Part shown: piece after piece, positions 37,055 through 45,821 of the stretch
How positions within the stretch are numbered: the stretch's first letter is position 1
Layout: each line of letters opens with the position of its first letter
Origin: Magnetovibrio blakemorei
GTDB taxonomy: Bacteria; Pseudomonadota; Alphaproteobacteria; Rhodospirillales; Magnetovibrionaceae
Length of the DNA stretch: 64,000 nucleotides
NCBI RefSeq assembly: GCF_001746755.1
Contig: NZ_MCGG01000055.1
Coordinates: 1 to 64,000, forward strand
Reading direction: 5' to 3'
The notes under the pieces: model-generated
What the model was told of the DNA's origin: nothing
What the model saw: the letters and a program-made list of their open reading frames with translations, nothing else
The model's database searches: none
Made by a program: the position numbers and the translations under genes

Positions 37055-38442
37055 TCATTTGGCGGGAAGCGAAGCCAATACGGCGCTGGCAGCGCTGGTA
37101 ATGGCCGCCATCTCTTTTGCATTGGCGGACACTTCGCCGCCCATCAATGCAGACCATTGTGAATTGACTTCAGTCGCACCTTTGACCGTGGCCAATAGAC
37201 GGGCAACCTCGAACGGACGCTGGGCTTCGGCCACGTTGGCTTTCAGGCGCGGTTCAGCATTGGCGCGTTCAATCTGCATCTCGATGTAGGCGACGACCGT
37301 ATCGATGGCCACCTCAACCAAGATTTGCGGACCTGCGGCGGCAAAAGCCTTCGCCACCATCTTGGCCGTGACCTTTGCCCCGGCTTCGGTTGCTTCTTGG
37401 GCAATTTTCTTCGATAGCTTTTGCAAAATGAATTGCGTCAACTTCTTCTCGTATTGCTCCGTGGCCTCGGTGAGCGCCTTTTTGGCCACCTTGGCGGCAG
37501 CGTCAGACGGGAAGAATTTTCCCAGGACCTTTGGCGATAACAAAGCCTTCGTGTAAATGAACCCAATGGCCTGACCCTTGATTTCATCTTCAATAACGGA
37601 CCTGAGGGTGATGTCCGTGAAATCCGGCAATGGCCACAACTCGTTCTTCAAAGCCTCTGCGCCCATCGCGTACAGACCGGCGCTCGCACCGAACCCGGTC
37701 GCGAGAGAAGCCGTCGTGACACCTGCGACCATCACAGTTTTATAGACTTCATTCTTTTTCTGATCTGCCACATCCCAAGCCTGATAGGCCTCAAGCGCCT
37801 GATTGGCGAGGAAGGTTTGATAGTGAACGACAGATTCTTCGAAACTTTTCAGCAGTTCGCGTTCGGCACGACTGCCAGCAGAAGGTTTGACGGCCGTCGC
37901 CTGTAAGCGTGAGTAGGCCGCCAACTTCAGAACCGCACTGTCCAACGGATGGGTACTGATTTCATCCCAAACTGAGCGTGTGTAATCCGCCACGGGGTGC
38001 TTGAGTTCCGTTGCAAGCTCGGCAGCAAACGCATTAATCAGTTTGCGTTCCTTGATCAGTTCAAGCACCACTTCGGCACCGCCCGCCAAGCCAAACAGTC
38101 CGGGCTGCTGATACGTGGGTGGCTGCCAGTTAATGCCGTTCGATTCACACGCAGCCTTATCCCAGACGGCCAATATGGTGCGCCGATAGAGCCGCAGGGT
38201 TTTTGCAGCTTTCCATTTACCAGACCGCCGCAAGTCGTCTTGCCTGATCCTTCATAGCCGTAGGTTTTTGCCGACAGGCTGCCCGCTTGGGCGCTGGCAC
38301 CATACGTCGTCACAATGGCAACGAGTAAAACCCGAATGAACGATGTGAATACGGTGCTTTTACCGAAGATTGAGTTGATTGGGGTGGCGAAAAGAAACGC
38401 CGCCAATGCCTTCAATTGTATCGTTACGCTAAACCCTTGCAT
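37055..38442 (-). pseudogene. Exported helical protein, paralogue of the downstream gene, interrupted by a frameshift
   Basis: Two overlapping frames together make one ~462-residue protein. The first (from the ATG at 38442, six bases after AGGAGG) gives a signal peptide ending ASAQAG and TTCGGLVNGKLQKPC; the second continues with AACESNGINWQPP and GLFGLAGGAEVVLELI to 37055. Adding one G to the GGG run at 38161-38163 joins them as WPSGDKAAC, which fits the CPSG...KAC pattern of the paralogue. It may be a real mutation, a phase-variation tract or a sequence error. It has only one Cys-rich remnant and lacks the propeller. Confidence 0.7.
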
Positions 38443-38486
38443 TTACACCCTCCTGCGACACCCGACGTCAAGCCTGCGTCAAATTC

Positions 38487-38582
38487 TCTAACGGTATTCA
38501 TTATGCGCCATGAGAACGCCACGATGCGCACTCAGCACTTCCATGCGAGAGACGTTAGATGCAATGTTTGCAAAGCGTTAGA
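38487..38582. promoter_or_regulatory. Three CGTTAGA motifs upstream of the tectonin/secretin cluster
   Basis: CGTTAGA occurs at 38553-38559 and 38576-38582 as direct repeats 23 bases apart (CGTTAGATGCAA / CGTTAGAAACAA), and inverted as TCTAACG at 38487-38493. The two-turn spacing and the AraC-type gene directly upstream make these likely binding half-sites of that regulator. They end 45 bases before the first structural gene. Confidence 0.5.
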
Positions 38583-38656
38583 AACAAAACGAGAATTGTA
38601 TTATTTCTTAACGCAAAATGGACAGGGACTGCGCTTAATGGATGAAATCCGGGTGC

Positions 38657-39637
38657 TCACCCTCGGGAGCGCAGAGTCTGCGAGGGCGTAACGCCAAATT
38701 GTTGTGTGTATGTTTGGGCAAATCGGCCCATGTGGACAAAGCCCCATTTTAGGGCCACGTCACGAACCGTGACGCCATCACCTGCGCAAAGCAGGTCTTT
38801 GTGTACACGGCTTAAGCGCACCGTTTTGACATAGGCCATCGGCGACATACCATGGGCGTCGTTAAAGGCAACCTGGAGCGTACGATACCCGCACCCTGCA
38901 TAGCGGGCCAAATCCTCTAAGGTGATGCTGTCCTGAGCGTGGGCATGAATATAGTCACGGGCCCGTTTCACGTAATAGGGGACGGCACCCGACTTCGGCT
39001 GGCCTTGCAACAATTCCGAATGGGAATTGGGCAGAAGCGTTAAAATATTGGTCAGCAACAAATCTTTGAAGCCGTCCAAGACAATGGGATTGTCTAAATT
39101 TTGCAAGGGCCCATCCAAGGCATTGGCCACATAATACATTGTATCGCGCACATGCCGCCCACCAGAAGCGCTCAGGTCAAGCCTGCCATCAAACTGGAAA
39201 TCAACCCAGTCCGCCGCCTCGCCAATAAGCATGCGGGCATGTTGTTTTAAAGTCGCAATGGGAAGCGGAAGACCAAAACAGGAAAACTGATCTTGGCGCG
39301 CCCCAATTGGCGTCCTGATATCTCTCATCAAACCAACATCCGGCGAAATATCAAATTCTTGCCCTTGATGCTGAACAACGCCCACACCTCCGGTTGGCAT
39401 AATGAACAATAAGACGTCCTCTTCACCCCCCTGATCCTCAATCGAAGTCGTAACCGCGCCATAGGTTACATGGGTGAGCGTTAGATTGCTGAAAGAAACG
39501 CTATGAATAGACGCATCAATTTCGTGCCCCTTACCAACCACATCAATCCCAGACGTGTTGGCCAGCGCGGCAAGCAACTCACGCATCTCATGCAGATCGG
39601 TTGAGGTTAGTACCTGATGGTTCTTTAGATAACTCAT
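38657..39637 (-). CDS. AraC-family transcriptional regulator
   Basis: 326 residues. The N-terminal ~210 residues form an AraC_binding_2-like sensor domain; the C-terminal 100 hold two helix-turn-helix units (ITLEDLARYAGCGYRTLQVAFN and VTVRDVALKWGFVHMGRFAQTYTQQFG) ending GVTPSQTLR. The family includes FeaR-, OruR- and EutR-like activators; the ligand here is unknown. It is encoded on the same strand as, and 214 bases ahead of, the tectonin/secretin genes, which it may control. Confidence 0.88.
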   Translation of the reverse strand: MSYLKNHQVLTSTDLHEMRELLAALANTSGIDVVGKGHEIDASIHSVSFSNLTLTHVTYGAVTTSIEDQGGEEDVLLFIMPTGGVGVVQHQGQEFDISPDVGLMRDIRTPIGARQDQFSCFGLPLPIATLKQHARMLIGEAADWVDFQFDGRLDLSASGGRHVRDTMYYVANALDGPLQNLDNPIVLDGFKDLLLTNILTLLPNSHSELLQGQPKSGAVPYYVKRARDYIHAHAQDSITLEDLARYAGCGYRTLQVAFNDAHGMSPMAYVKTVRLSRVHKDLLCAGDGVTVRDVALKWGFVHMGRFAQTYTQQFGVTPSQTLRSRG

Positions 39638-40076
39638 ATGATTAAGGGTGGGCCCCTGAATGTTGTGTACGCGGCGCTGAGCCTCTCATCTCTAAACGGT
39701 TGGCGGCGCCAGTTCATTCTGCCTCCAATGGCAGCACAGCAATGGGTTGAGCGTGACATAACTCTTCTACAGTTTCCAGCGTCATGTAACGTACAAACCC
39801 TTTTCCCATCCACAGTTCAGTTCCTTGCCCCATGGTGAAAAAGGCCGTTACGGCCCCCGGCGCAAAAGAGCAAGAGCACGCCCAGCGTCTTGTAGACCTG
39901 ACCAATAGTCGGGCCTTATGCCAGGCTGGCTTCCGGCATATATTTTTGGTTTGAGCGCGACAGGTATATGCCAAAGTGCTAAAATAACGGAAGAATGAAA
40001 TGCCGGATACGCAGGGGTATAGATCCTTTCCGGCAGGGCTTAGCTCCTCTTCAATTCAACTCGGAGGGTCACGGTC
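39638..40076. other. Intergenic region before the ATPase zeta-subunit gene
   Basis: No convincing gene. A minus-strand frame (39714-39974) has a protein-like last 40 residues (GFVRYMTLETVEELCHAQ) but no start or homologue that I can support. A 7-bp stem TGCCGGA / TCCGGCA (40001-40007 / 40029-40035) lies in the leader of the downstream gene, 42 bases ahead of its ATG. Confidence 0.4.
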
Positions 40077-40406
40077 ATGAACACTCTCTTTAATGGTCGC
40101 GAATTGGCTTTCGAAGCAAAGTTAAAGTGCGATCAGGACCTGAAATTCCACGCACAGGCTCTGAGCAACATGCGCTTCGGCGTGTGGCTGGGCGGTAAGC
40201 TCGGTCTATCAACTGAAGAGTGCGAAGCTTACGGACATGAACTGGTTGATACACGCCTCAATGCGATGGTTCGCGAGGAAATGATCAAAAAAATTATGAA
40301 CGATTTGGCCGAACGACATGCTGACATCAATGAAGACGAGGTGCATAAGGCACTCGACCGATTTTATGCGGATGCACTGAAAGAAGTCACCTGTAACGGT
40401 GAATAG
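40077..40406 (+). CDS. F1-ATPase inhibitor zeta subunit (DUF1476 family)
   Basis: 109 residues, four-helix DUF1476 fold. The start MNTLFNGRELAFEAKLKCDQDLKF matches the inhibitory N terminus of the Paracoccus denitrificans zeta subunit, which blocks ATP hydrolysis by the F1Fo synthase; GVWLGGKLGLS and the EDEVHKALDRF end complete the family pattern. The family is essentially alphaproteobacterial. A GGAGG lies nine bases before the ATG. Some genomes have several paralogues, so this could be a divergent copy. Confidence 0.87.
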   Translation: MNTLFNGRELAFEAKLKCDQDLKFHAQALSNMRFGVWLGGKLGLSTEECEAYGHELVDTRLNAMVREEMIKKIMNDLAERHADINEDEVHKALDRFYADALKEVTCNGE

Positions 40407-40520
40407 GAATATCCGTCTCGTTCATCAATTGAGCCACCTGACCGCGATGAAACGCCGAAAGTCAACTGCTTGCCCGGAGATTACGCGGACATCTTATCCA
40501 ATTAAGCCCTTGAAAAGAAA

Positions 40521-40607
40521 TGGTGCGGACGGCCGGACTTGAACCGGCAAGGGCTTGCGCCCGACAGATTTTAAGTCTGTTGTGTTTACCAATTTCACCA
40601 CGCCCGC
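40521..40607 (-). tRNA. tRNA-Leu (UAA)
   Basis: An 87-base cloverleaf including an encoded CCA. Acceptor arms GCGGGCG / CGTCCGC pair (one G-T), the anticodon stem CAGA/TCTG encloses CTTAAAA with anticodon TAA, a long variable arm (CGGGCGCAAGCCCT) marks a class II tRNA, and the T arm reads CCGGTTCAAGTCCGG. Decodes UUA and, by wobble, UUG. Confidence 0.96.
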
Positions 40608-40690
40608 GCACGATGGTTTTGGAAGTTAGAGAACCTAGGACGTCGGGCGTTTTCATGCAAGTTGAAGTGTGCCGCTTGGGGCATTTTTGT

Positions 40691-41485
40691 TTATTTGAGC
40701 TCTTCGCCCTCGGTTTCGCCATCTAACGGCGTGCCGCCCGCAGCTTTAATCATGGCGCGAATGTCTGCGCACGCGGCTTCGACTTGGGCTTTGTCTGCAC
40801 CGCGGACAACCAAATTGGTACCGAATCCACCGAATTTCAAAAACGGGTACGAGCCGATGTCGACGCTGGCGTGGTGGTCTTGCAGGACGCGCAGCTCTTC
40901 GCCGATCATGCCTTCCGATATGCCGATGGTCGACACCGTTTGCACCACCATAATCCGGCCGCCCTTGAGCGTGCCCTTAATGCCGTCGAACATGGCGCGC
41001 GCAATCACCGGCACGCCCGCCATCACATAGACGTTTTCGACCCGAAATCCCGGCGCCTTGGACACCGGATTGTCGATCAAGTGAGCGCCTGCAGGGGTCA
41101 TCGCCATGCGCATGCGCGCGGTATTGGCTTTGTCACCGTAATGAGCCAGCAAAATCCGTTCGGCTTCGGGGTGGGTGCCGAAATCAAGGCCAAACGCCGC
41201 CGCCACGGATTTGGCGGTGATGTCGTCGTGGGTTGAGCCAATACCGCCTGTGGTGAAAACGTAGGTGTATTTTGCGCGGCATGCATTCACAGCCTCAATG
41301 ATTTCCGCCTCAACATCGCGGATCACCCGGCATTCGACCAAAGGGATGCCGAGCTTGGTGAGCTCTTCTGCCAGATAGTTGATGTTGGCGTCTTTGGTGC
41401 GCCCCGAAAGCACTTCGTTGCCGATCACCAGAACGCACGCTGTGGGGCCCGCAGTGGAGCCCGCCTGGGGAGATGTGTCATTCAT
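40691..41485 (-). CDS. Molybdopterin-binding (CinA N-terminal-like) protein
   Basis: 264 residues of the MoCF_biosynth/CinA-N fold: VLVIGNEVLSGRTKDAN, TTGGIGSTHDDITAKSVAAAF and GAHLIDNPVSKAPGF are the family motifs. It lacks the C-terminal nicotinamide-nucleotide amidase domain of full CinA, so it is the short 'competence/damage-inducible protein A' form common in alphaproteobacteria. FAD- or ADP-ribose-pyrophosphatase activity has been shown for some relatives. Likely cotranscribed with the NUDIX gene 18 bases upstream. Confidence 0.85.
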   Translation of the reverse strand: MNDTSPQAGSTAGPTACVLVIGNEVLSGRTKDANINYLAEELTKLGIPLVECRVIRDVEAEIIEAVNACRAKYTYVFTTGGIGSTHDDITAKSVAAAFGLDFGTHPEAERILLAHYGDKANTARMRMAMTPAGAHLIDNPVSKAPGFRVENVYVMAGVPVIARAMFDGIKGTLKGGRIMVVQTVSTIGISEGMIGEELRVLQDHHASVDIGSYPFLKFGGFGTNLVVRGADKAQVEAACADIRAMIKAAGGTPLDGETEGEELK

Positions 41486-41503
41486 GACGTTGAGTGTAGG
41501 CCT

Positions 41504-42484
41504 TCACAGGTAATCCATCAACAAGGCAACCATGGGAATGTCGGCGGGCGGCATGGGCAGCTGGTTGAGGCGCATAGGCTGCACCCACGCCAGCTCTTGG
41601 CCCTCTACGGGCGTGGGCGTGCCTTTCCAGGTGCGACACAAATACAAAGGCATCATCAGATGAAAGCTTTCGTAAGCGTGACTGGCGAAGGTAAACGCCG
41701 CCAAGCAACTTTCGGAGATATCGATGTCGAGTTCTTCTTTCAGCTCGCGCACCAATGCGCTTTCGGGCGTTTCGTCATCGTGCACCTTGCCGCCGGGAAA
41801 TTCCCACAGCCCGGCCATCGATTTACCTATGGGCCGTTTGGCCATCAACACCCGACCGTCCACATCGATCAAGGCCACCGCCACCACCAAAAGCTTGGGC
41901 TTTGCGGCTTCACGCGCGAACCAGTCCTGAGCCGATTGAGTGAAGATGCGGGCTTCGATTGAAGAACATCGACCCGGCAGATTGTTGGAGGTGTGGCTAT
42001 AGCTGAACCCGGCTTTTTCCAACACCCGCGCCGAGGCAGTATTGTCCGGATGCACAGCGGCCGCGAGTTCGGTTTTGTCGGCCCGATCAAAGGCAAAGCG
42101 CACCATCGCCTGGGCGGCCTCAGTGCCATAGCCCTGGCCCCAAAAAGGCACGCCGAGCCAATAGCCGAAGGTCTCGCCGCCGGTGCCCATATTGACTTCG
42201 ATGCAGCCGATCAAATCCCCTTCGATGCGGCGCTGAATGGCAAACACGTGACGGGAATTGTTGGCCCGGTCCTCCATCGCACCGGCGATGAAGGCTTGGG
42301 CGTCAGTGGGCGTATAGGGATGGGGGATCAAGGCCGTGTAGCGCGCCACCTCCCACGCACCCGCCAGCTCCACCAGCGCCGGAACGTCGGTGTCGACCAA
42401 TCGACGCAAGATGAGCCGCGGCGCTTCCAAAACATGGATGTTGGCGGCCTGAAATGCCGCCATACACGCGCTGTCTTCAGCCAT
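41504..42484 (-). CDS. GNAT acetyltransferase-NUDIX (MutT-like) fusion protein
   Basis: 326 residues. The first ~185 residues are a RimJ-like GNAT acetyltransferase (LILRRLVDTDVPALVEL, GVPFWGQGYGTEA); the rest is a NUDIX hydrolase with GLWEFPGGKVHDDE and RELKEELDID. The last glycine of the NUDIX box is Asp here. MutT cleans 8-oxo-dGTP from the nucleotide pool. I start at MAEDSACMA, two bases after the argJ stop; the frame runs 20 codons further into argJ. argJ-mutT order is common in alphaproteobacteria, but the GNAT fusion makes this copy unusual. Confidence 0.85.
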   Translation of the reverse strand: MAEDSACMAAFQAANIHVLEAPRLILRRLVDTDVPALVELAGAWEVARYTALIPHPYTPTDAQAFIAGAMEDRANNSRHVFAIQRRIEGDLIGCIEVNMGTGGETFGYWLGVPFWGQGYGTEAAQAMVRFAFDRADKTELAAAVHPDNTASARVLEKAGFSYSHTSNNLPGRCSSIEARIFTQSAQDWFAREAAKPKLLVVAVALIDVDGRVLMAKRPIGKSMAGLWEFPGGKVHDDETPESALVRELKEELDIDISESCLAAFTFASHAYESFHLMMPLYLCRTWKGTPTPVEGQELAWVQPMRLNQLPMPPADIPMVALLMDYL

Positions 42485-42486
42485 CT

Positions 42487-43719
42487 CTAGGACCTGTAAT
42501 CGCCGTTGATAGAGATGTAGCCGTGGGTGAGATCGCACGTCCACACCGTCGCGCGACCATTGGCGATACCGACTTCGACCTCGATCTCGATCTCTTGGCC
42601 TTGCATGTGTTTGACGACCGGGGCCTCGTCATAACCTTCCACGCGCATGCCGTCTTGGGTGACTTGCACGCCGCCGATAAGAATACCCATTTTGTCGCGA
42701 TCGGCCGCCTCACCGGCTTTGCCCACCGCCATGACGATCCGCCCCCAATTGGCGTCTTCGCCCGCAATGGCGGTTTTGACCAAAGGTGAGTTGGCGATGG
42801 ACAGACCAATGCGCTTGGCCGCCAAATCATTTTCCGCGCCCGTCACGGTGATGGCGACAAACTTGGTCGCCCCTTCTCCGTCACGGACCACTTGGTGGGC
42901 TAAGTCCAGTGTGACTTCATCCAAAGCGCGCTTGAAATCGTTTAGCGCCGGATCGTTCACACCTTGGGGTGCTGCATTTCCGGCCTGGGCGGTGGCGAAC
43001 ATCATCACGGTGTCACTGGTCGAAGTGTCGGAATCCACGGTTATGCAGTTGAACGACGCATCGGATGCGGGCGCCAACAGTGCCTGCAACACGTCCGCGC
43101 CAATGGCCGCATCGGTGAAGATATAGCCCAGCATGGTCGCCATGTCCGGGGCGATCATGCCGGAGCCTTTGACAAAGCCGTTGATGTGCACCTCAGTGTC
43201 GCCGATTTTTGTGGTCCGACTGACACCTTTGGGGTACGTGTCCGTGGTCATAATGGCCTCGGCGGCTTGCTGCCAAGTGGTGCCCCCAAGCGCACCCTGG
43301 AGACCCGGCATAGCGTCCACAATCAGATTGTGCGGCAAGGGTTCGCCGATCACGCCTGTGGACGCGGAAAAGACTTCGCTCTCAGCGCAACCGACCGCAT
43401 CCGCCACGGCTTTTAAAATGTGATCGACCGATTCTTCACCACGCCGTCCGGTAAACGCATTTGAATTGCCGGAATTGACGACCAAGGCCCGCGCTTGACC
43501 ACCGGGCAAATACTCACGACACTTCAACACCGGCGCAGATGCTGTTTTCGAGTTCGTAAACACCCCCGCCACGGTGGTGCCGGGAACAAATTCAGCCAGC
43601 ATCAAATCTGTGCGGCCCTTATACTTGATACCAGCCGCAACGGTAGCGAAGCGCACACCGGAAATATCCGCCATAGGGGGAAAGGATGCCGGCGCGAGTG
43701 GAGATTTCTGTAAGTCCAT
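42487..43719 (-). CDS. argJ: Bifunctional glutamate/ornithine N-acetyltransferase ArgJ
   Basis: 410 residues. The autoprocessing site is intact: MATML with cleavage expected between Ala194 and Thr195, the new N-terminal Thr being the nucleophile. FVKGSGMIAPDMATML and the DSDTSTSD block are family hallmarks. It transfers the acetyl group from N-acetylornithine to glutamate in arginine synthesis and may also use acetyl-CoA. Fourteen bases after the parvulin gene on the same strand. Confidence 0.95.
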   Translation of the reverse strand: MDLQKSPLAPASFPPMADISGVRFATVAAGIKYKGRTDLMLAEFVPGTTVAGVFTNSKTASAPVLKCREYLPGGQARALVVNSGNSNAFTGRRGEESVDHILKAVADAVGCAESEVFSASTGVIGEPLPHNLIVDAMPGLQGALGGTTWQQAAEAIMTTDTYPKGVSRTTKIGDTEVHINGFVKGSGMIAPDMATMLGYIFTDAAIGADVLQALLAPASDASFNCITVDSDTSTSDTVMMFATAQAGNAAPQGVNDPALNDFKRALDEVTLDLAHQVVRDGEGATKFVAITVTGAENDLAAKRIGLSIANSPLVKTAIAGEDANWGRIVMAVGKAGEAADRDKMGILIGGVQVTQDGMRVEGYDEAPVVKHMQGQEIEIEVEVGIANGRATVWTCDLTHGYISINGDYRS

Positions 43720-43733
43720 TTTTTCTTTCCCGT

Positions 43734-44573
43734 TTAATTTTGAAGGGCTTTGACAACCTCTTCAAAGCTCTTTTTTTCGATTGAAGCCTCAGCGCGGAGC
43801 TGTTCCATAAACTTTTGACCCAGTTCCCCAGACAGTTCGTTGGCCAAGATTTCACGCGCTTCTTGATAACTGGGAATGGTCATGGCTCGTCGCTCTTCGA
43901 CCTTGATCACGTGCCAGCCGAATTGGGTCTGCACCGGGACCTCTGAGAACGCCCCTGTGGGAATGGCGACTGCGGCCTCTTCGAAAGATTGCGCCATTTC
44001 ACCCGGACCGAACCAGCCCAAATCGCCGCCGTTGCTTTTGCTCGGCCCTTGAGACTGTTCACTGGCCAGCTTGCTAAAATCCGCACCATCTTTGAGACGT
44101 TGAATCAGCGCTTTGGCGTGATCTTCGCTGTCCACCAAAATATGGCGGGCGTGAATTTCAGACTGCGTCTTGGCACGTTCAACCACTTGGTTGTAGCGTT
44201 TTTTAATGTCTGCATCCGTTAGGCTTTGTTCAATGTGTCGCGCAAGCAAAATACGCTCCAAGATTTGATCTGAAATGCGCGCCATGCGATGAAGATATTC
44301 AGGCGTTTCATTAAATCCAAGTTTGACGGCCTTATCCGCAGCCAGGCGCGAATTGATCAGAGATTCCATCAACACCGGATAAACGTCGCGCAACGGCGCA
44401 CCTTGCATTTTTGACGGCAACAAATTGCGGGCATTTTCCACATCGCTCAAACGCACTTCGTGGTTATTGACCGTGGCAACCACGGGGTCGGTTTCGACAC
44501 CTTGAGCGACATGCCCCAAAAACAGGAGCGCCGCCAAAACCGCTAAAAGAACAACACTACGCTTCAAAAACAT
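43734..44573 (-). CDS. Periplasmic parvulin-type peptidyl-prolyl isomerase
   Basis: 279 residues. Signal peptide (VVLLAVLAALLFLGHVAQG), a SurA-like helical N domain (VVATVNNHEVRLSDVENAR) and a parvulin domain with IHARHILVDSEDHAKALIQ, GGDLGWFGPGEM and TQFGWHVIKV. It folds exported or outer-membrane proteins. The ATG beginning MFLKRS follows a GGAAG by seven bases; the longer frame is not needed. Upstream neighbour of argJ as in other alphaproteobacteria. Confidence 0.9.
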   Translation of the reverse strand: MFLKRSVVLLAVLAALLFLGHVAQGVETDPVVATVNNHEVRLSDVENARNLLPSKMQGAPLRDVYPVLMESLINSRLAADKAVKLGFNETPEYLHRMARISDQILERILLARHIEQSLTDADIKKRYNQVVERAKTQSEIHARHILVDSEDHAKALIQRLKDGADFSKLASEQSQGPSKSNGGDLGWFGPGEMAQSFEEAAVAIPTGAFSEVPVQTQFGWHVIKVEERRAMTIPSYQEAREILANELSGELGQKFMEQLRAEASIEKKSFEEVVKALQN

Positions 44574-44732
44574 AACAATACTTCCAAAAATTATAAGCTT
44601 CTGACTTAACCCCAAGACGCCCGCCCCGACAAGGGCCGAGCCAATCCACAATCTCATTTTTGTTATGTGCCCGTCATATTATTACTATATGATGCTCTAA
44701 GCCGATATCAAAACCCTCATAAATTGAAGCTC

Positions 44733-45785
44733 ATGGCGCGTTTTCTCCCTCCATTTTTTGCTTTATCGTGTGTGCTGATCACCGTATTGGGGCACGTGAC
44801 ACCACTGCACGCTGGCGATTTTCTATTCCAACTCGATAATGACAAAATCGCCGACACCGACCGTCACTACACCAACGGCGTGCGCTTTAGCTATGTGCCG
44901 ACGGACCCCATACTTCAACTCACCAATACCACTGATTTTTTGATCGATTGGTTCGGCGTTGGCGGATTCGACGATACCTCTGCCTCATCGCGCCGCGTTG
45001 GTTGGGCCTTCGGTCAGGAAATGTATACACCCGAAGACACGAACTCCACCGTTCCAGATCCCCAAGACCGCCCATATGCCGGCTGGACCTATTTGGCCGC
45101 AACGGTACAAAGTGAACGGCAAGACGGATTTGGTGGTTTTGACCAGCTCGACACGCTGGAACTGGATATCGGCGTCGTCGGACCAGAATCACGCGCAGGT
45201 GAAACGCAAAACTGGATTCATCGTCTTATGAACGTTTCTGAATCAAATGGCTGGCGCTACCAGATCGACACGGAACCGGGGCTGTTGTTGTCTCGCACCT
45301 TAAAGCTTCGCACTCAAACTTGGGCACCTTGGGGGCAAAATGCCCTCCCCCACACCACCGGCTTTGATCTCATCGGTCACACCACGGGGCAGCTTGGCAA
45401 CATCAAAACGGGGGCCGCCGTGGGCGCCACCCTGCGCTTTGGCGGAAATTTATCACAAGACTTTGGCACCAGTTACGGCACCTTTGACCCTCCCCATAAA
45501 CCTTCCAGCAGCTTTATGTGGTCCCTATACGCCGGGACTGAAGCACGCGCCGTCGCCCACGACATTTTTCTCGACGGCAACACCTTCAAAGGGGAGCCGA
45601 ATGTTAAACGCAAGCCTTTGGTTATGGAGAGTCGTGCTGGCGTGATGATCAATGTACCCAAGTTTGACCCGTGGGGCACACCTGGCTTTCGCTTCGACTT
45701 GAGCCACGTTCAACGCAGTCGAGAATTCACCACCCAAGATAAATCAGATCGCTACGGCAGCGTCAAAATTACATTGAATTTCTAG
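44733..45785 (+). CDS. LpxR-family (DUF2219) outer-membrane lipid A deacylase
   Basis: About 350 residues with a signal peptide (FFALSCVLITVLGHVTPLHA) and an outer-membrane barrel. LQLDNDKIADTDRHYTNGVRFSY-like start and DRPYAGW are family signatures, and the C terminus ends in Phe after alternating residues (SVKITLNF), a barrel sorting signal. LpxR removes the 3'-acyloxyacyl group of lipid A in Salmonella. I start at MARFLPP; the frame extends 22 codons upstream into the promoter. It interrupts the usual parvulin-secA neighbourhood together with the next gene. Confidence 0.85.
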   Translation: MARFLPPFFALSCVLITVLGHVTPLHAGDFLFQLDNDKIADTDRHYTNGVRFSYVPTDPILQLTNTTDFLIDWFGVGGFDDTSASSRRVGWAFGQEMYTPEDTNSTVPDPQDRPYAGWTYLAATVQSERQDGFGGFDQLDTLELDIGVVGPESRAGETQNWIHRLMNVSESNGWRYQIDTEPGLLLSRTLKLRTQTWAPWGQNALPHTTGFDLIGHTTGQLGNIKTGAAVGATLRFGGNLSQDFGTSYGTFDPPHKPSSSFMWSLYAGTEARAVAHDIFLDGNTFKGEPNVKRKPLVMESRAGVMINVPKFDPWGTPGFRFDLSHVQRSREFTTQDKSDRYGSVKITLNF

Positions 45786-45821
45786 GGACTAACCCCAGGA
45801 CCAAGCCCTGCTCACCTTCAT

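Noticed and set aside
38416-38691. Plus-strand frame between the tectonin cluster and the AraC gene
   Set aside because: It covers the promoter with CGTTAGA repeats and runs into the AraC gene antisense.
39714-39974. Minus-strand frame before the ATPase zeta-subunit gene
   Set aside because: Only the last 40 residues look protein-like, and there is no start signal or recognisable family.
40521-40607. tRNA-Leu as integration site of an island
   Set aside because: No integrase, no repeated 3' end of the tRNA nearby, and flanking genes are core.
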